Notes under the pieces: generated by a model
What the model saw: only the letters and a program-made list of their open reading frames with translations
What the model was told of the DNA's origin: nothing
Database searches by the model: none
Shown: piece by piece, positions 52,129 through 61,484 of the stretch
Position numbering within the stretch: the first letter of the stretch is position 1
Layout of the letters: every line of letters begins with the position of its first letter
Translations under genes and position numbers: made by a program
Assembly: GCF_902493135.1 (NCBI RefSeq)
Contig: NZ_CABUOD010000008.1
Location: forward strand, 1 to 64,000
Source: an uncultured Parabacteroides sp.
Lineage (GTDB): Bacteria; Bacteroidota; Bacteroidia; Bacteroidales; Tannerellaceae
Direction of reading: 5' to 3'
DNA: 64,000 nucleotides

Positions 52129-53406
52129 ATGGAAATATTCATTATTATTGGTCTTATCTTATTGAACGGCCTTCTTTCTATGTCGGAAATTGCTTTGGTG
52201 TCGGCACGTAAGGCACGCCTCGAAGTAGAAGCAAAACGTGGTAACAAATCTGCCAAAACAGCTTTGAAACTGGCAAACGAACCGGACCGGTTTCTCTCCA
52301 CTATTCAGATCGGGATTACGCTTATCGGTATTTTGACCGGTTTATATTCAGGTGAGGCTTTTGCTGCTGATTTGGCTGAACATGTGCGCCATATCCCTTT
52401 TCTGGAACCTTACGCATTGGGTGTTTCCAAAACCACGATTGTTGTGATCGTCACTTATCTGACACTGATTATGGGCGAGTTGGTCCCCAAACGTATCGGC
52501 ATGGGCTATGCGGAGCGGGTGTCGATGCTGGTTGCCAAGCCTATGAATTTCCTCTCGTTGATCGCCTCGCCTTTCGTATGGCTGTTATCCAAGAGCACGG
52601 CATTGACCGTCAAACTGATCGGAACCGATGCGACTGAAGAAAGCCGGGTGACGGAGGAAGAAATCAAGGCGATTGTCAAAGAAGGCTTTGATGTCGGTGA
52701 AGTGCAGGAAGTCGAACAGGACATCGTGGAACGCGTGTTCAATCTGGGCGACCGTAATGTCGGCTCTATCATGACACACCGTAGCGAACTTGTATGGTTG
52801 GACCTGACGGACAGCATCGAGCAGATACGCGAGAAAGTACAGGAAAATCTCTTCAATATCTATCCGGTTGCCGCCGGAAAGTTTGACGATATCAAAGGCG
52901 TCGTTTATCTGAAAGACCTGTTCGGCCGTATCGACGAGCCGGATTTCTCTTTGTCCCAGGTGATACGTCCGGCGGAGTTTATGCCGGAAAACCAGAGTGT
53001 GTATAATGCGTTGGAACAGTTCAAGCAGGCACGTGTGAAATATGGCATCGTCACGGACGAGTTCGGAGGTATCCAGGGGATCGTTACCCTGAAAGATATC
53101 ATGGAAGGCCTGATCGGGCAGGTTCCCGATGTAGGGGAAGAGGCCGAGATCGTCGAGCGGCCCGACGGGACCTGGCTGGTGGACGGGCAGTACAGTTTCT
53201 ATGACTTCCTTGAATATTTCGACATGGAAGATTTGTATGCCGAGCACGACTATAATACGCTCAGCGGCCTGATCCTGGAGATTCTGGAACGGGTACCGAA
53301 GACCGGCGAGAAATTGAGCTGGCTGAACTTCGAATTCGAGATCGTCGATATGGACGGCGCCCGTATAGATAAGGTTTTGGTATCCAGGATACCGCAAAAA
53401 GAATAA
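52129..53406 (+). CDS. CNNM/HlyC-CorC family membrane protein with CBS domains
   Basis: 425 residues. CNNM (DUF21) transmembrane domain about 1-185 (IIIGLILLNGLLSMSEIALVSARKARL), a pair of CBS domains about 205-325 (GSIMTHRSELVWLD), and a CorC_HlyC C-terminal domain about 340-425 (DGTWLVDGQYSFYDF). Linked to magnesium/cobalt transport or efflux; often called hemolysin-like, with no haemolytic activity implied. Its end lies 7 nt from the convergent trkA stop, with no room for a terminator. Confidence 0.9.
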   Translation: MEIFIIIGLILLNGLLSMSEIALVSARKARLEVEAKRGNKSAKTALKLANEPDRFLSTIQIGITLIGILTGLYSGEAFAADLAEHVRHIPFLEPYALGVSKTTIVVIVTYLTLIMGELVPKRIGMGYAERVSMLVAKPMNFLSLIASPFVWLLSKSTALTVKLIGTDATEESRVTEEEIKAIVKEGFDVGEVQEVEQDIVERVFNLGDRNVGSIMTHRSELVWLDLTDSIEQIREKVQENLFNIYPVAAGKFDDIKGVVYLKDLFGRIDEPDFSLSQVIRPAEFMPENQSVYNALEQFKQARVKYGIVTDEFGGIQGIVTLKDIMEGLIGQVPDVGEEAEIVERPDGTWLVDGQYSFYDFLEYFDMEDLYAEHDYNTLSGLILEILERVPKTGEKLSWLNFEFEIVDMDGARIDKVLVSRIPQKE

Positions 53407-53413
53407 ACCGGCA

Positions 53414-54100
53414 TCAGATCTCTGCTAACTTGTGCAGCACTTCCATCTTGCCGAAGAGGATGAGCTGATCCCCCTCTTCGATTCTCAGGTCTCCGGTGAT
53501 TTTGTTGATGACGGAGTATTGGGTTTGCTTCAACCCGATCAGGTTGCGTTCTGTCCTGGGGCGTTCGATACCGACAAGGCGTACTCCGAAATTCTCTTCC
53601 AGGTCTATGGTCTGTAAGGTCTGTCCGACAAAGGTGGCCGGCGCCTTTATCTTGTAGAGATGGTGTGTGTCCGTCACCCTGTACCATTGTTTGAAGAGTT
53701 CTCCGAGTAAGGATTGCGATGCATACATACCGGCAAAATCATCTTCAGGAGTGATAATCTCCGCAACACCGATCGAGCGGATCACCGCTTCGTGGATGGG
53801 AGAGATCCCTCGTACGATCAGTTTGTTCACATCCAGGTTTTTTAGCAGGGCTACAGTCTGTATGGAGGTCCCGAAGTCTTTGCCGAAGGTGACGAAGATG
53901 GCATCCATCTCGTTCAGAGGCAGCGTGTTCAAGGCGTCCTTGTCCGTCGTGTCGAGGCCGATTGCTCCGGAGATGGTATGTTTGACCGCTTCGATCTTGT
54001 GCGGGTTGATATCTACGCCGATCACTTCATTTCCGATACGTGTCAGGCTTTCGGCGATGGCACGTCCCAGGTTTCCTAATCCGATTACTAAATATTTCAT
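53414..54100 (-). CDS. trkA: Potassium uptake regulatory subunit TrkA/KtrA
   Basis: 228 residues. RCK_N Rossmann domain about 1-135 with GLGNLGRAIAESL (GxGxxG at 7-12) and an acidic end of the second strand (VIGVDINPHK), then RCK_C about 145-225. Cytosolic nucleotide-binding gate for the membrane subunit. It starts 15 nt after trkH and is translated from the same mRNA. Confidence 0.92.
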   Translation of the reverse strand: MKYLVIGLGNLGRAIAESLTRIGNEVIGVDINPHKIEAVKHTISGAIGLDTTDKDALNTLPLNEMDAIFVTFGKDFGTSIQTVALLKNLDVNKLIVRGISPIHEAVIRSIGVAEIITPEDDFAGMYASQSLLGELFKQWYRVTDTHHLYKIKAPATFVGQTLQTIDLEENFGVRLVGIERPRTERNLIGLKQTQYSVINKITGDLRIEEGDQLILFGKMEVLHKLAEI

Positions 54101-54115
54101 ATTGTATTCTTTATG

Positions 54116-55936
54116 TTACATTAATATATTTTCCTGTGGATAGGTGTAATTCTTCTTTTTATGTTCCTTATAGAAACTGATAAAGAAGGTCAGTATGCCG
54201 ATACGCCCGACCAGCATGGTGAAGATGATGACCAGTTTCCCCGAAACGCTCAGCAACGGGCTGAAATTCAAACTTAACCCTACCGTGCTGAGCGCCGACA
54301 CGACCTCGAAGGTCAAGGTAAAGACCGAAACGCCTTTTTCGGTAATCGACAGTACCCAGACGGCCAACCCCAGCCAGCAGAAATAGAAAACGATTGTGGC
54401 GAAAGCCCTGCGTATGGTTTCCGGTGATATTTCACGTTTGCGGATTTCCACATTCTCTTTTCCACGGGCGGCATTGTGCGCGGTCAGTAGGGCGACACAG
54501 ACGGTCGTTACCTTCAAACCGCCGCCGGTAGACATGGGAGCGGCGCCTATTATCATCAGGATCAGTGTGAGCATGAGCGTCCCGGTGGCCAGCGTCCCCA
54601 TATCCGCGACGCAGAACCCGGCCGTACGCGGGGTGACGGCTCCCAGGAACGCATTGGCGAGCTGTCCCCTGAACGGCAATCCGGCAAGCGTATTGTCCAT
54701 TTCCAGCAGATAGTAGAACAAGGTGCCGCCGGCAAGCAATGCCAACGTACTGATCATCACGATATACGTGTTGATATTGATAATTCGGGGGGTATGGATG
54801 TAATGCTTCTGTTGCCCGATCACGATCCTGAACGTGTTGACAAGCAAATGTTGTAACAGTTTCAGGTAGTTGAAGACGATCGGGAAGCCTAATCCGCCGA
54901 ATACGATGAGCAGGGCGATCCAGACATGCAGGTTGTACTTTTGGGCGACCAGCGGGTCGTACAGGTTGCCGCTCAGGGTCGAGATCCCCGCGTTACAGAA
55001 AGCCGAAACGGCATGAAACACAGCGTAGAACACTTCTTCCCGCGTGCCTCCCGGCAAAGCCCCCTTTATGTCCAGGTAAATCAGGTAGGCCCCTACGCCT
55101 TCGATAAACAATGTCACGAACAGGATGTTGAGGATCACCCGGAACAGTCCGTTCACCCGGTCTTCGTTCAGCATGTCTTTCAATACGAGCTTGCTGGTGA
55201 AAGACGAATGTCCCATGAAAGAAAGGGCGAAAAAGCTGGTGAAAGTCATGACTCCTATACCGCCGATCTGGATAAGGAACATAATGATGATATGTCCCGT
55301 ATGGGTGAATGTCGTTGCCACATCGATCGTTGTCAGTCCGGTTACGCAGACAGAGGTGGTCGAGATGAACAGGGCGTCTACGAAATGGATCCCGTGTACC
55401 GTAGCGTTTGGCAACATCAGCAGTCCCGAACCGACAAGGATGACAAACACGAAACTCAGCAGGAACAGGAGGGACGGCTTGATATGGCTTTGCAACAGCG
55501 TGAATGTCTGCCGAGACAAATGGATGGCGCTCAGCAACAGCAGGAGGAAATAGACGAACAGCGGTTCCGTAAGGAAACCGAGGTAAGGCAACGACTGATG
55601 GATGGCTTCTTTGAAGAACACTTTGCCCGATAGTACGGCAAAGAGGAAAAAATAAATGCCGATGTCCAGGTATAACATCTTCTCTTGTATGATCTCTTTG
55701 AATTTCAAAATATACCGGAGCGATATCCCCGTAAAGAAAGCCAGCAGGAGATAGACCCGGCTGGCTTCCAGCATAAGGGTGACATGGGCCGAATATTTGA
55801 ATCCGAACTGATAGACCAGGATGAATAGGGAGGCGAGCGAGGCGACGAGTATGATCCCTTCGGCCACCATATTCAGCAAACCCTTCATATTCGCCCAATA
55901 CATTCGGAATGAGAACTGTAGATGTTTGATATCCAT
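54116..55936 (-). CDS. trkH: Potassium uptake membrane subunit TrkH/KtrB
   Basis: 606 residues from ATG 55936; the longer frame begins only with TTG. Inner-membrane channel-like subunit with four pore loops: VCVTGLTTIDVA, AFCNAGISTLSG, TPRTAGFCVADM and TVGLSLNF, each with the conserved filter glycine. An N-terminal extension of about 150 residues adds extra hydrophobic helices before the first pore repeat. Forms potassium uptake with TrkA downstream. Confidence 0.92.
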   Translation of the reverse strand: MDIKHLQFSFRMYWANMKGLLNMVAEGIILVASLASLFILVYQFGFKYSAHVTLMLEASRVYLLLAFFTGISLRYILKFKEIIQEKMLYLDIGIYFFLFAVLSGKVFFKEAIHQSLPYLGFLTEPLFVYFLLLLLSAIHLSRQTFTLLQSHIKPSLLFLLSFVFVILVGSGLLMLPNATVHGIHFVDALFISTTSVCVTGLTTIDVATTFTHTGHIIIMFLIQIGGIGVMTFTSFFALSFMGHSSFTSKLVLKDMLNEDRVNGLFRVILNILFVTLFIEGVGAYLIYLDIKGALPGGTREEVFYAVFHAVSAFCNAGISTLSGNLYDPLVAQKYNLHVWIALLIVFGGLGFPIVFNYLKLLQHLLVNTFRIVIGQQKHYIHTPRIININTYIVMISTLALLAGGTLFYYLLEMDNTLAGLPFRGQLANAFLGAVTPRTAGFCVADMGTLATGTLMLTLILMIIGAAPMSTGGGLKVTTVCVALLTAHNAARGKENVEIRKREISPETIRRAFATIVFYFCWLGLAVWVLSITEKGVSVFTLTFEVVSALSTVGLSLNFSPLLSVSGKLVIIFTMLVGRIGILTFFISFYKEHKKKNYTYPQENILM

Positions 55937-56229
55937 AATACGTCTTTTTTTTAATAACAAATGTATTAAATAAATGTTACATAATCCAAGCCTTATCGTA
56001 AAGCTATGTGTTAGCCGTCGTAAAGCTATGCTTTAGCTACCGTAACCCATAGCTTTTTCGGGCGCCATCCGTTCTGTTGCCGGATAGGATGCGGCGCCGT
56101 CTATTTAAGTGACTGGTAATGTTTGTTAAATAACGGGCTTTTTGTTCGCTTGAGTAGATATTGTTCGAATTACATTATGTCGTATGTCGTTTTAACCTTA
56201 TATTTGCGGAGAATCTTTATTGTGATATT
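55937..56229. other. Divergent intergenic region with iterated TAAAGC dyads and a GC-rich hairpin
   Basis: Contains CGTAAAGCTATG twice (55997-56008, 56019-56030), the hairpin taaagc-tat-gcttta (56021-56035), an AGCTA/TAGCT pair, and a hairpin with ggcgccatcc (56061-56070) facing ggat-gc-ggcgcc (56087-56098). The xylose operon promoter is at its right end. Confidence 0.6.
56199..56206 (+). promoter_or_regulatory. -7 element for the xylose operon
   Basis: TATATTTG, an exact TAnnTTTG match, 23 nt before the regulator start codon. No obvious TTG at -33, as expected for a regulated promoter. Operator not identified. Confidence 0.4.
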
Positions 56230-56970
56230 ATGGAAACACAGGAAAATAAGCGTGAAATGTTTTATCCGCACGTTTCGGTCGATTGCGTATTGCTTGGGAC
56301 AAATGAAGACAAACTATGTGTATTGCTCGTCGAAAGGCAAATTGCCGGCAGTGACGAAAAGCACTATAAATTGCCGGGAAGCCTGATTTATGAGAGTGAG
56401 GACCTGGATACGGCCGCTTATCGTGTCTTGAACGAAGCGACAGGCCTGAAACGTGTTGCCCTGAAACAGTTCCGCACTTTTGGATCTCCGGCCCGGACCA
56501 AGAATAAAGAAGATGTGCAATGGCTGGAAAATGCCTCCAAGATGAAAATTACACGGATCGTGACGGTCGCTTACCTGGCATTGTGCAAGGTCGGCAGAAA
56601 GATGACGATGGAAGAGAAGTCCGACACCCTGATCTGGGCGCCTGTCGATGACCTGCCGCATCTTCCTTTTGACCATAAGGAGATTGTTGAAGCGGCCGTG
56701 GAGGAAATAGGAAGATGGGTGGATTTTGAACCGGATATCGTTTTCGATTATCTTCCGTCGAAATTCACGGCCTCTCAATTGCGCCGTATCTTCGAGATCA
56801 TTTATAATAAGACGATAGATGTACGCAATTTCCATAAAAAGATGGCGGCGATGGAATACGTCGTGCAGACGGATGAAGTGGAAACGGGCGTGAACCACCG
56901 GGCAGCCCGCTATTACCGGTTCGACAGGGTGAAGTATAACAAGTTGTATTCGAAGTTCAATAAGATATAA
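56230..56970 (+). CDS. xylR: Nudix-type (NrtR-like) transcriptional regulator of xylose use
   Basis: 246 residues from ATG 56230; the longer frame begins with TTG and overlaps the promoter. N-terminal Nudix domain about 10-145, C-terminal winged helix about 165-240 (FTASQLRRIFEIIYNKTIDVRNFHKKMAAM), the NrtR layout. The Nudix box (50-73) is degenerate: canonical REUxEE reads RVLNEA, so hydrolase activity is probably lost and the domain is a ligand sensor. Bacteroidota use this family for arabinose (AraR) and xylose control. Position directly before xylB, xylA and xylE supports xylose. The symbol is inferred from context. Confidence 0.82.
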   Translation: METQENKREMFYPHVSVDCVLLGTNEDKLCVLLVERQIAGSDEKHYKLPGSLIYESEDLDTAAYRVLNEATGLKRVALKQFRTFGSPARTKNKEDVQWLENASKMKITRIVTVAYLALCKVGRKMTMEEKSDTLIWAPVDDLPHLPFDHKEIVEAAVEEIGRWVDFEPDIVFDYLPSKFTASQLRRIFEIIYNKTIDVRNFHKKMAAMEYVVQTDEVETGVNHRAARYYRFDRVKYNKLYSKFNKI

Positions 56971-56979
56971 AGATATAGT

Positions 56980-58467
56980 ATGTGTTTATTAGGTTGTGAT
57001 ATCGGAAGCTCTTCGGTGAAGGCTTCGATTGTCGATAAGGATACGGGGCTGACGCTTGCCTCCGATTTTTATCCGAAAGAAGAGGCGGCGATTAAAGCCG
57101 TACGTCCCGGATGGGCAGAGCAGAATCCGGATGACTGGTGGATGTATCTGAAAGAAGCGATAAAAGGCGCGATTGCGAAGGCTGGCATCAAGGGGACGGA
57201 GATAGAGGCGATCGGCATCTCGTATCAGATGCACGGGCTTGTGCTGGTGGACAAGAAGATGCAGGTGTTGCGTCCGTCCATTATCTGGTGCGACAGCCGT
57301 GCGGTGATCTATGGCGAATACGCTTTCAAGGCGATCGGCGAAAGGCAATGCCTGGCGCATCTGCTGAACTCCCCCGGAAACTTTACGGCTTCCAAACTGG
57401 CATGGGTGAAGGAGTCCGAACCGCAGATATTCGGGCAGGTACATAAATTCATGTTGCCGGGCGACTTTATCGCCATGCGCATGACGGGCGATATCGTCAC
57501 GACTGTTTCGGGGCTTTCGGAAGGAATCTTCTGGGATTTCCGGAATAATAGCGTTTCCGAAGACCTGATGGACTATTTCGGGTTCAGCAAGGAGCTGATT
57601 CCGGATATCCGTCCGACCTTCGGCGTGCAAGGGGAATTGCTCGGATCGGTCGCTTCGGAGTTGGGTTTGAAGAAGGGTACGCCGGTTACCTACCGGGCTG
57701 GCGACCAGCCGAACAATGCGTTGTCGCTGAATGTCCTGAATCCGGGTGAGATAGCTGCTACGGGCGGTACGTCGGGGGTTGTGTATGGTGTGAACGGCAA
57801 GGTGAACTACGACACGCTGTCCCGTGTGAATACGTTTGCGCATGTGAACCATTCGGCAGAACAGACGCGTTTGGGTGTCCTTCTGTGCATCAACGGGGTC
57901 GGAATCCTCAATTCGTGGGTGAAGCGGAATGTGGCTCCGGAAGGTATCAACTACCCTGCCTTGAACGAACTGGGGGCAACCGTACCTATCGGCTCGGAAG
58001 GCCTGTCGATCCTGCCTTTCGGAAACGGCGCGGAGCGCATGTTGCAGAACAAGCAGGTGGACTGCTCCATTTACGGGCTGAATTTCAACATCCACAACAA
58101 AGCCCATATCGCTCGTGCCGCACAGGAAGGGATCGTCTTCTCTTTCAAGTACGGCATGGATATCATGAATGAGATGGGAATCGATATCGAGGTGATCCGT
58201 GCCGGTAATGCCAACCTGTTCCTAAGCCCGATTTTCCGGGATGCGCTGGCAGGCGTGACGGGGACGGTGATCGAGCTTTACGACACGAACGGGGCTGTCG
58301 GGGCCGCCAAAGGTGCCGGGATCGGTGCCGGTATCTATACGTCTGCCGAAGAGGCGTTTGCTTCCTTGAAAAAGATCGATGTGATAGAGCCGGACGGGCT
58401 GAAAGCGGACAAGTACTGCGGGGCTTTCGAGGTCTGGAAAGAACGGCTGGAGAAAGCATTGGCGTAA
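56980..58467 (+). CDS. xylB: Xylulokinase
   Basis: 495 residues, FGGY kinase. CDIGSSSVKASIVD (phosphate loop of the ASKHA fold), GYPISYQMHGLV-like substrate segment (IGISYQMHGLVLVD), GDQPNNALS, and GGTSGVVYG in the C-terminal domain. Phosphorylates D-xylulose to xylulose 5-phosphate. Starts 9 nt after the regulator. Confidence 0.93.
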   Translation: MCLLGCDIGSSSVKASIVDKDTGLTLASDFYPKEEAAIKAVRPGWAEQNPDDWWMYLKEAIKGAIAKAGIKGTEIEAIGISYQMHGLVLVDKKMQVLRPSIIWCDSRAVIYGEYAFKAIGERQCLAHLLNSPGNFTASKLAWVKESEPQIFGQVHKFMLPGDFIAMRMTGDIVTTVSGLSEGIFWDFRNNSVSEDLMDYFGFSKELIPDIRPTFGVQGELLGSVASELGLKKGTPVTYRAGDQPNNALSLNVLNPGEIAATGGTSGVVYGVNGKVNYDTLSRVNTFAHVNHSAEQTRLGVLLCINGVGILNSWVKRNVAPEGINYPALNELGATVPIGSEGLSILPFGNGAERMLQNKQVDCSIYGLNFNIHNKAHIARAAQEGIVFSFKYGMDIMNEMGIDIEVIRAGNANLFLSPIFRDALAGVTGTVIELYDTNGAVGAAKGAGIGAGIYTSAEEAFASLKKIDVIEPDGLKADKYCGAFEVWKERLEKALA

Positions 58468-58507
58468 TGAACGAAAGAATTGTATAATCAATTAAATACT
58501 TATTATC

Positions 58508-59836
58508 ATGAATTACTTTAAAGGTGAAAAAGAATTTTTTCCGGGAATAGGAAAAATAGAGTTTGAAGGACGCGAGTCGAAGAATCCGATGGCTTTTCAT
58601 TACTATGATGAAAACAAGGTCGTAATGGGCAAGACGCTGAAAGACCACCTGCGTTTCGCTATGGCCTATTGGCATACATTGTGCGCGGAAGGTGCCGACC
58701 AGTTCGGGGGCGGAACGAAAACATTTCCCTGGAATGCTGCTGCGGACCGTATTTCCCGTGCCAAGTATAAAATGGATGCCGCTTTCGAGTTTATGACGAA
58801 ATGTAACATCCCTTACTATTGTTTCCACGATGTGGATGTTGTGGATGAAGCGCCGACATTGGCCGAATTCGAAAAGGACCTGCACACGATGGTCGAGTAT
58901 GCCAAACAACACCAGGAAGCGACCGGGAAGAAGTTGTTGTGGTCTACCGCCAATGTGTTCGGGCATAAACGTTATATGAACGGGGCTGCCACCAATCCTT
59001 ATTTCCCTGCTGTCGCTTGTGCCGGCACGCAGATCAAGAACGCGATCGATGCTTGTATAGCCTTAGGCGGTGAAAACTATGTGTTCTGGGGCGGACGTGA
59101 AGGGTATATGAGCTTGCTGAACACCAACATGAAGCGCGAAAAGGAACATCTTGCCATGATGTTGACGATGGCACGCGACTATGCCCGCAAGAACGGGTTC
59201 AAAGGTACTTTCCTGGTAGAGCCTAAACCGATGGAACCGACCAAACATCAATATGACGTGGATACGGAAACGGTTATCGGTTTCTTGCGTCATTATGGCC
59301 TTGACAAGGATTTTGCCATCAATATCGAAGTGAACCATGCCACATTGGCCGGACATACTTTCGAACATGAACTTCAGGCTGCCGCCGATGCCGGTATGTT
59401 GTGTAGCATCGATGCCAACCGCGGCGATTATCAGAATGGTTGGGATACGGACCAGTTCCCGGTTGACATCTACGAACTGACACAGGCTTGGCTGGTTATC
59501 CTCGAAGCGGGCGGCCTGACTACCGGAGGGACGAACTTCGATGCCAAGACACGCCGTAACTCGACCGATCTGGATGATATCTTCCTGGCCCATATCAGCG
59601 GTATGGATTCTTTTGCCCGTGCTTTGATGGCCGCCGCCGATATCCTGGAACATTCCGATTACAAGAAAATGCGTGCCGAACGTTACGCCAGCTTCGACCA
59701 GGGTGAAGGCAAGAAGTTCGAAGAAGGAAAACTCCTTCTCGAAGACTTGCGCACGATCGCCCTTGCCGGTGGCGAACCGAAGCAGATCAGCGGAAAACAG
59801 GAGTTGTATGAGATGATTATAAATCAGTATATTTAA
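58508..59836 (+). CDS. xylA: Xylose isomerase
   Basis: 442 residues, group II (Bacteroides-like, long) xylose isomerase. Catalytic His in YYCFHDVDVVDE, metal-binding Glu and Lys in FLVEPKPMEPTKHQYD, VFWGGREGY and IEVNHATLAGHTFEHEL are all conserved. Converts D-xylose to D-xylulose in the cytoplasm with two divalent metals. 40 nt after xylB. Confidence 0.97.
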   Translation: MNYFKGEKEFFPGIGKIEFEGRESKNPMAFHYYDENKVVMGKTLKDHLRFAMAYWHTLCAEGADQFGGGTKTFPWNAAADRISRAKYKMDAAFEFMTKCNIPYYCFHDVDVVDEAPTLAEFEKDLHTMVEYAKQHQEATGKKLLWSTANVFGHKRYMNGAATNPYFPAVACAGTQIKNAIDACIALGGENYVFWGGREGYMSLLNTNMKREKEHLAMMLTMARDYARKNGFKGTFLVEPKPMEPTKHQYDVDTETVIGFLRHYGLDKDFAINIEVNHATLAGHTFEHELQAAADAGMLCSIDANRGDYQNGWDTDQFPVDIYELTQAWLVILEAGGLTTGGTNFDAKTRRNSTDLDDIFLAHISGMDSFARALMAAADILEHSDYKKMRAERYASFDQGEGKKFEEGKLLLEDLRTIALAGGEPKQISGKQELYEMIINQYI

Positions 59837-59844
59837 AATGTAAT

Positions 59845-59893
59845 AAAGGATATGTGCCAGAAAAGAACCAGGTGTTGATGGCACATATCCTTT
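59845..59893 (+). terminator. Strong hairpin between xylA and xylE
   Basis: aaaggatatgtgcca (59845-59859) pairs exactly with tggcacatatccttt (59879-59893); loop 19 nt. GTGTTTTTTATT follows, an intrinsic-terminator layout. The xylE start is only 12 nt after the stem, so it could be an attenuator or could mask the ribosome site. Confidence 0.7.
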
Positions 59894-59905
59894 GTGTTTT
59901 TTATT

Positions 59906-61450
59906 ATGAAAAACAACAACAATTATATTTTTGGCATTACCCTTGTTGCGACATTGGGGGGATTATTATTCGGATATGATACGGCAGTGATATCCGGGAC
60001 GGTCGAATCGCTGCGTAAATTCTTTATCGAACCTGTCGGATTACCATTGGATCAGGCAAATGCGCTTGAAGGGTTCGTTGTGAGCAGTGCCCTGATCGGT
60101 TGTATCTTAGGCGCTTCTTTTGCCGGCTGGATCAGCCAGCGGTATGGACGGAAACCTACACTTGTGCTGGCTGCCATCCTGTTCTTGTTGTCCGCAATCG
60201 GTTCGGCATGGCCGGAGTTGTTTGTCGGGCTGCCCGGTAGCGGTAACCATACGTACATGTACCTTTTTGTGTGTTACCGGATTGTCGGAGGGGTAGGAGT
60301 CGGTTTGGCTTCTATGGTTTCCCCGATGTATATTGCCGAGATGGCGCCGGCGGAGAAACGGGGAAACTTGGTGTCGTGGAACCAGTTTGCGATCATTTTC
60401 GGTATGCTTGTCGTCTATTTTGTGAATTACAGTATCGCGTTGCAGGGAGATGCCGCCTGGTTGCATGCGATCGGCTGGCGTTGGATGTTCGCGTCCGAGA
60501 TCATCCCGGCTTTGCTCTTCCTGGTCCTTCTGATGTTTGTGCCGGAAACGCCCCGTTATTTGGTGATGCGTGGCAAAACGGATAAGGCCCTGTCGGTATT
60601 GGACCGTTTGATGGGAAAAGAAAAAGCGGCACCTGAACTGGCGGAAATAAAAGAGAGTTTCAGGAAGCAGGAACCCTCCATGCGTCCCTATTTCCTGTTT
60701 ATGGGGATGTGGCTGGTGCTGTTTCTGCTTTTGTACGGGGCGTTGGAACTGGCCGGCAATACGAGTGCTTTGGAGATCGCTTTGATCGGCAGCTTTTTTG
60801 TATCGTTGGTCTTCCCGGTGCGTTCGTTCGGCATACTGATCATATTTGTCGGGGTCATGTTGTCCGGTTTCCAGCAGTTTGTCGGGATCAACGTCGTGTT
60901 GTATTATGCGCCGGAGATCTTTAAGACAATGGGGGCCGCTACCGATGCCGCCTTGTTGCAACAGATCGTGGTGGGAGCCGTGAACCTTTCCTTTACCGTG
61001 CTGGCTATCTTCACGGTCGACCGGTTCGGACGTCGCCCGCTGATGATTATCGGGGCATTGGTCATGGCTGTCTCGATGATGATCCTGGGGACGACTTTCT
61101 ATACGCATTCCGTCGGTATCGGCTCGCTGGTTTGCATGCTGGTGTACACGGCAGGTTTCGCGATGTCGTGGGGGCCGGTCTGCTGGGTATTGCTGGCGGA
61201 GATTTTCCCGAATACGATCCGCTCGACGGTGATGAGTATTGCCGTTGCGGGGCAATGGATAGCCAATTTTCTTGTCTCCTGGACTTTCCCGATGCTCGAT
61301 AAGAACCAGTATCTGACTGATACGTTCAATCATGGCATGGCCTACTGGGTTTATGGTGTCATGGGGATGTTGGCCGCCCTGTTTATCTGGAAATTCGTTC
61401 CCGAAACAAAGGGCAAGACACTGGAGCAGATGGAACAATATTGGAAATAA
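59906..61450 (+). CDS. xylE: MFS sugar:proton symporter, probable xylose transporter
   Basis: 514 residues from ATG 59906; the longer frame starts with GTG inside the U-run of the hairpin. Twelve-helix sugar-porter family: GGLLFGYDTAVISG, RYGRKP loop, PETPRYLV at the central loop, QQFVGINVVLYYAPEIF sugar-binding helix, and PETKGKTLEQME at the C-terminus. Takes up D-xylose with protons across the inner membrane; specificity comes from operon context. An insertion near helix 7 (about 250-310) makes it slightly longer than E. coli XylE. Confidence 0.92.
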   Translation: MKNNNNYIFGITLVATLGGLLFGYDTAVISGTVESLRKFFIEPVGLPLDQANALEGFVVSSALIGCILGASFAGWISQRYGRKPTLVLAAILFLLSAIGSAWPELFVGLPGSGNHTYMYLFVCYRIVGGVGVGLASMVSPMYIAEMAPAEKRGNLVSWNQFAIIFGMLVVYFVNYSIALQGDAAWLHAIGWRWMFASEIIPALLFLVLLMFVPETPRYLVMRGKTDKALSVLDRLMGKEKAAPELAEIKESFRKQEPSMRPYFLFMGMWLVLFLLLYGALELAGNTSALEIALIGSFFVSLVFPVRSFGILIIFVGVMLSGFQQFVGINVVLYYAPEIFKTMGAATDAALLQQIVVGAVNLSFTVLAIFTVDRFGRRPLMIIGALVMAVSMMILGTTFYTHSVGIGSLVCMLVYTAGFAMSWGPVCWVLLAEIFPNTIRSTVMSIAVAGQWIANFLVSWTFPMLDKNQYLTDTFNHGMAYWVYGVMGMLAALFIWKFVPETKGKTLEQMEQYWK

Positions 61451-61455
61451 ATCCG

Positions 61456-61463
61456 TAAGTTTG
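61456..61463 (+). promoter_or_regulatory. -7 element for mtgA
   Basis: TAAGTTTG (TAnnTTTG) 22 nt before the mtgA start codon and just after the xylE stop, suggesting that the cell-wall gene is not simply part of the xylose operon. Confidence 0.4.
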
Positions 61464-61484
61464 CGTTCGAAAAGACAAGAATCG

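Noticed and set aside
61332..61484. Longer N-terminus for MtgA from ATG 61332
   Set aside because: It would overlap the xylE coding sequence by more than 100 bp and displace the membrane anchor from the N-terminus.
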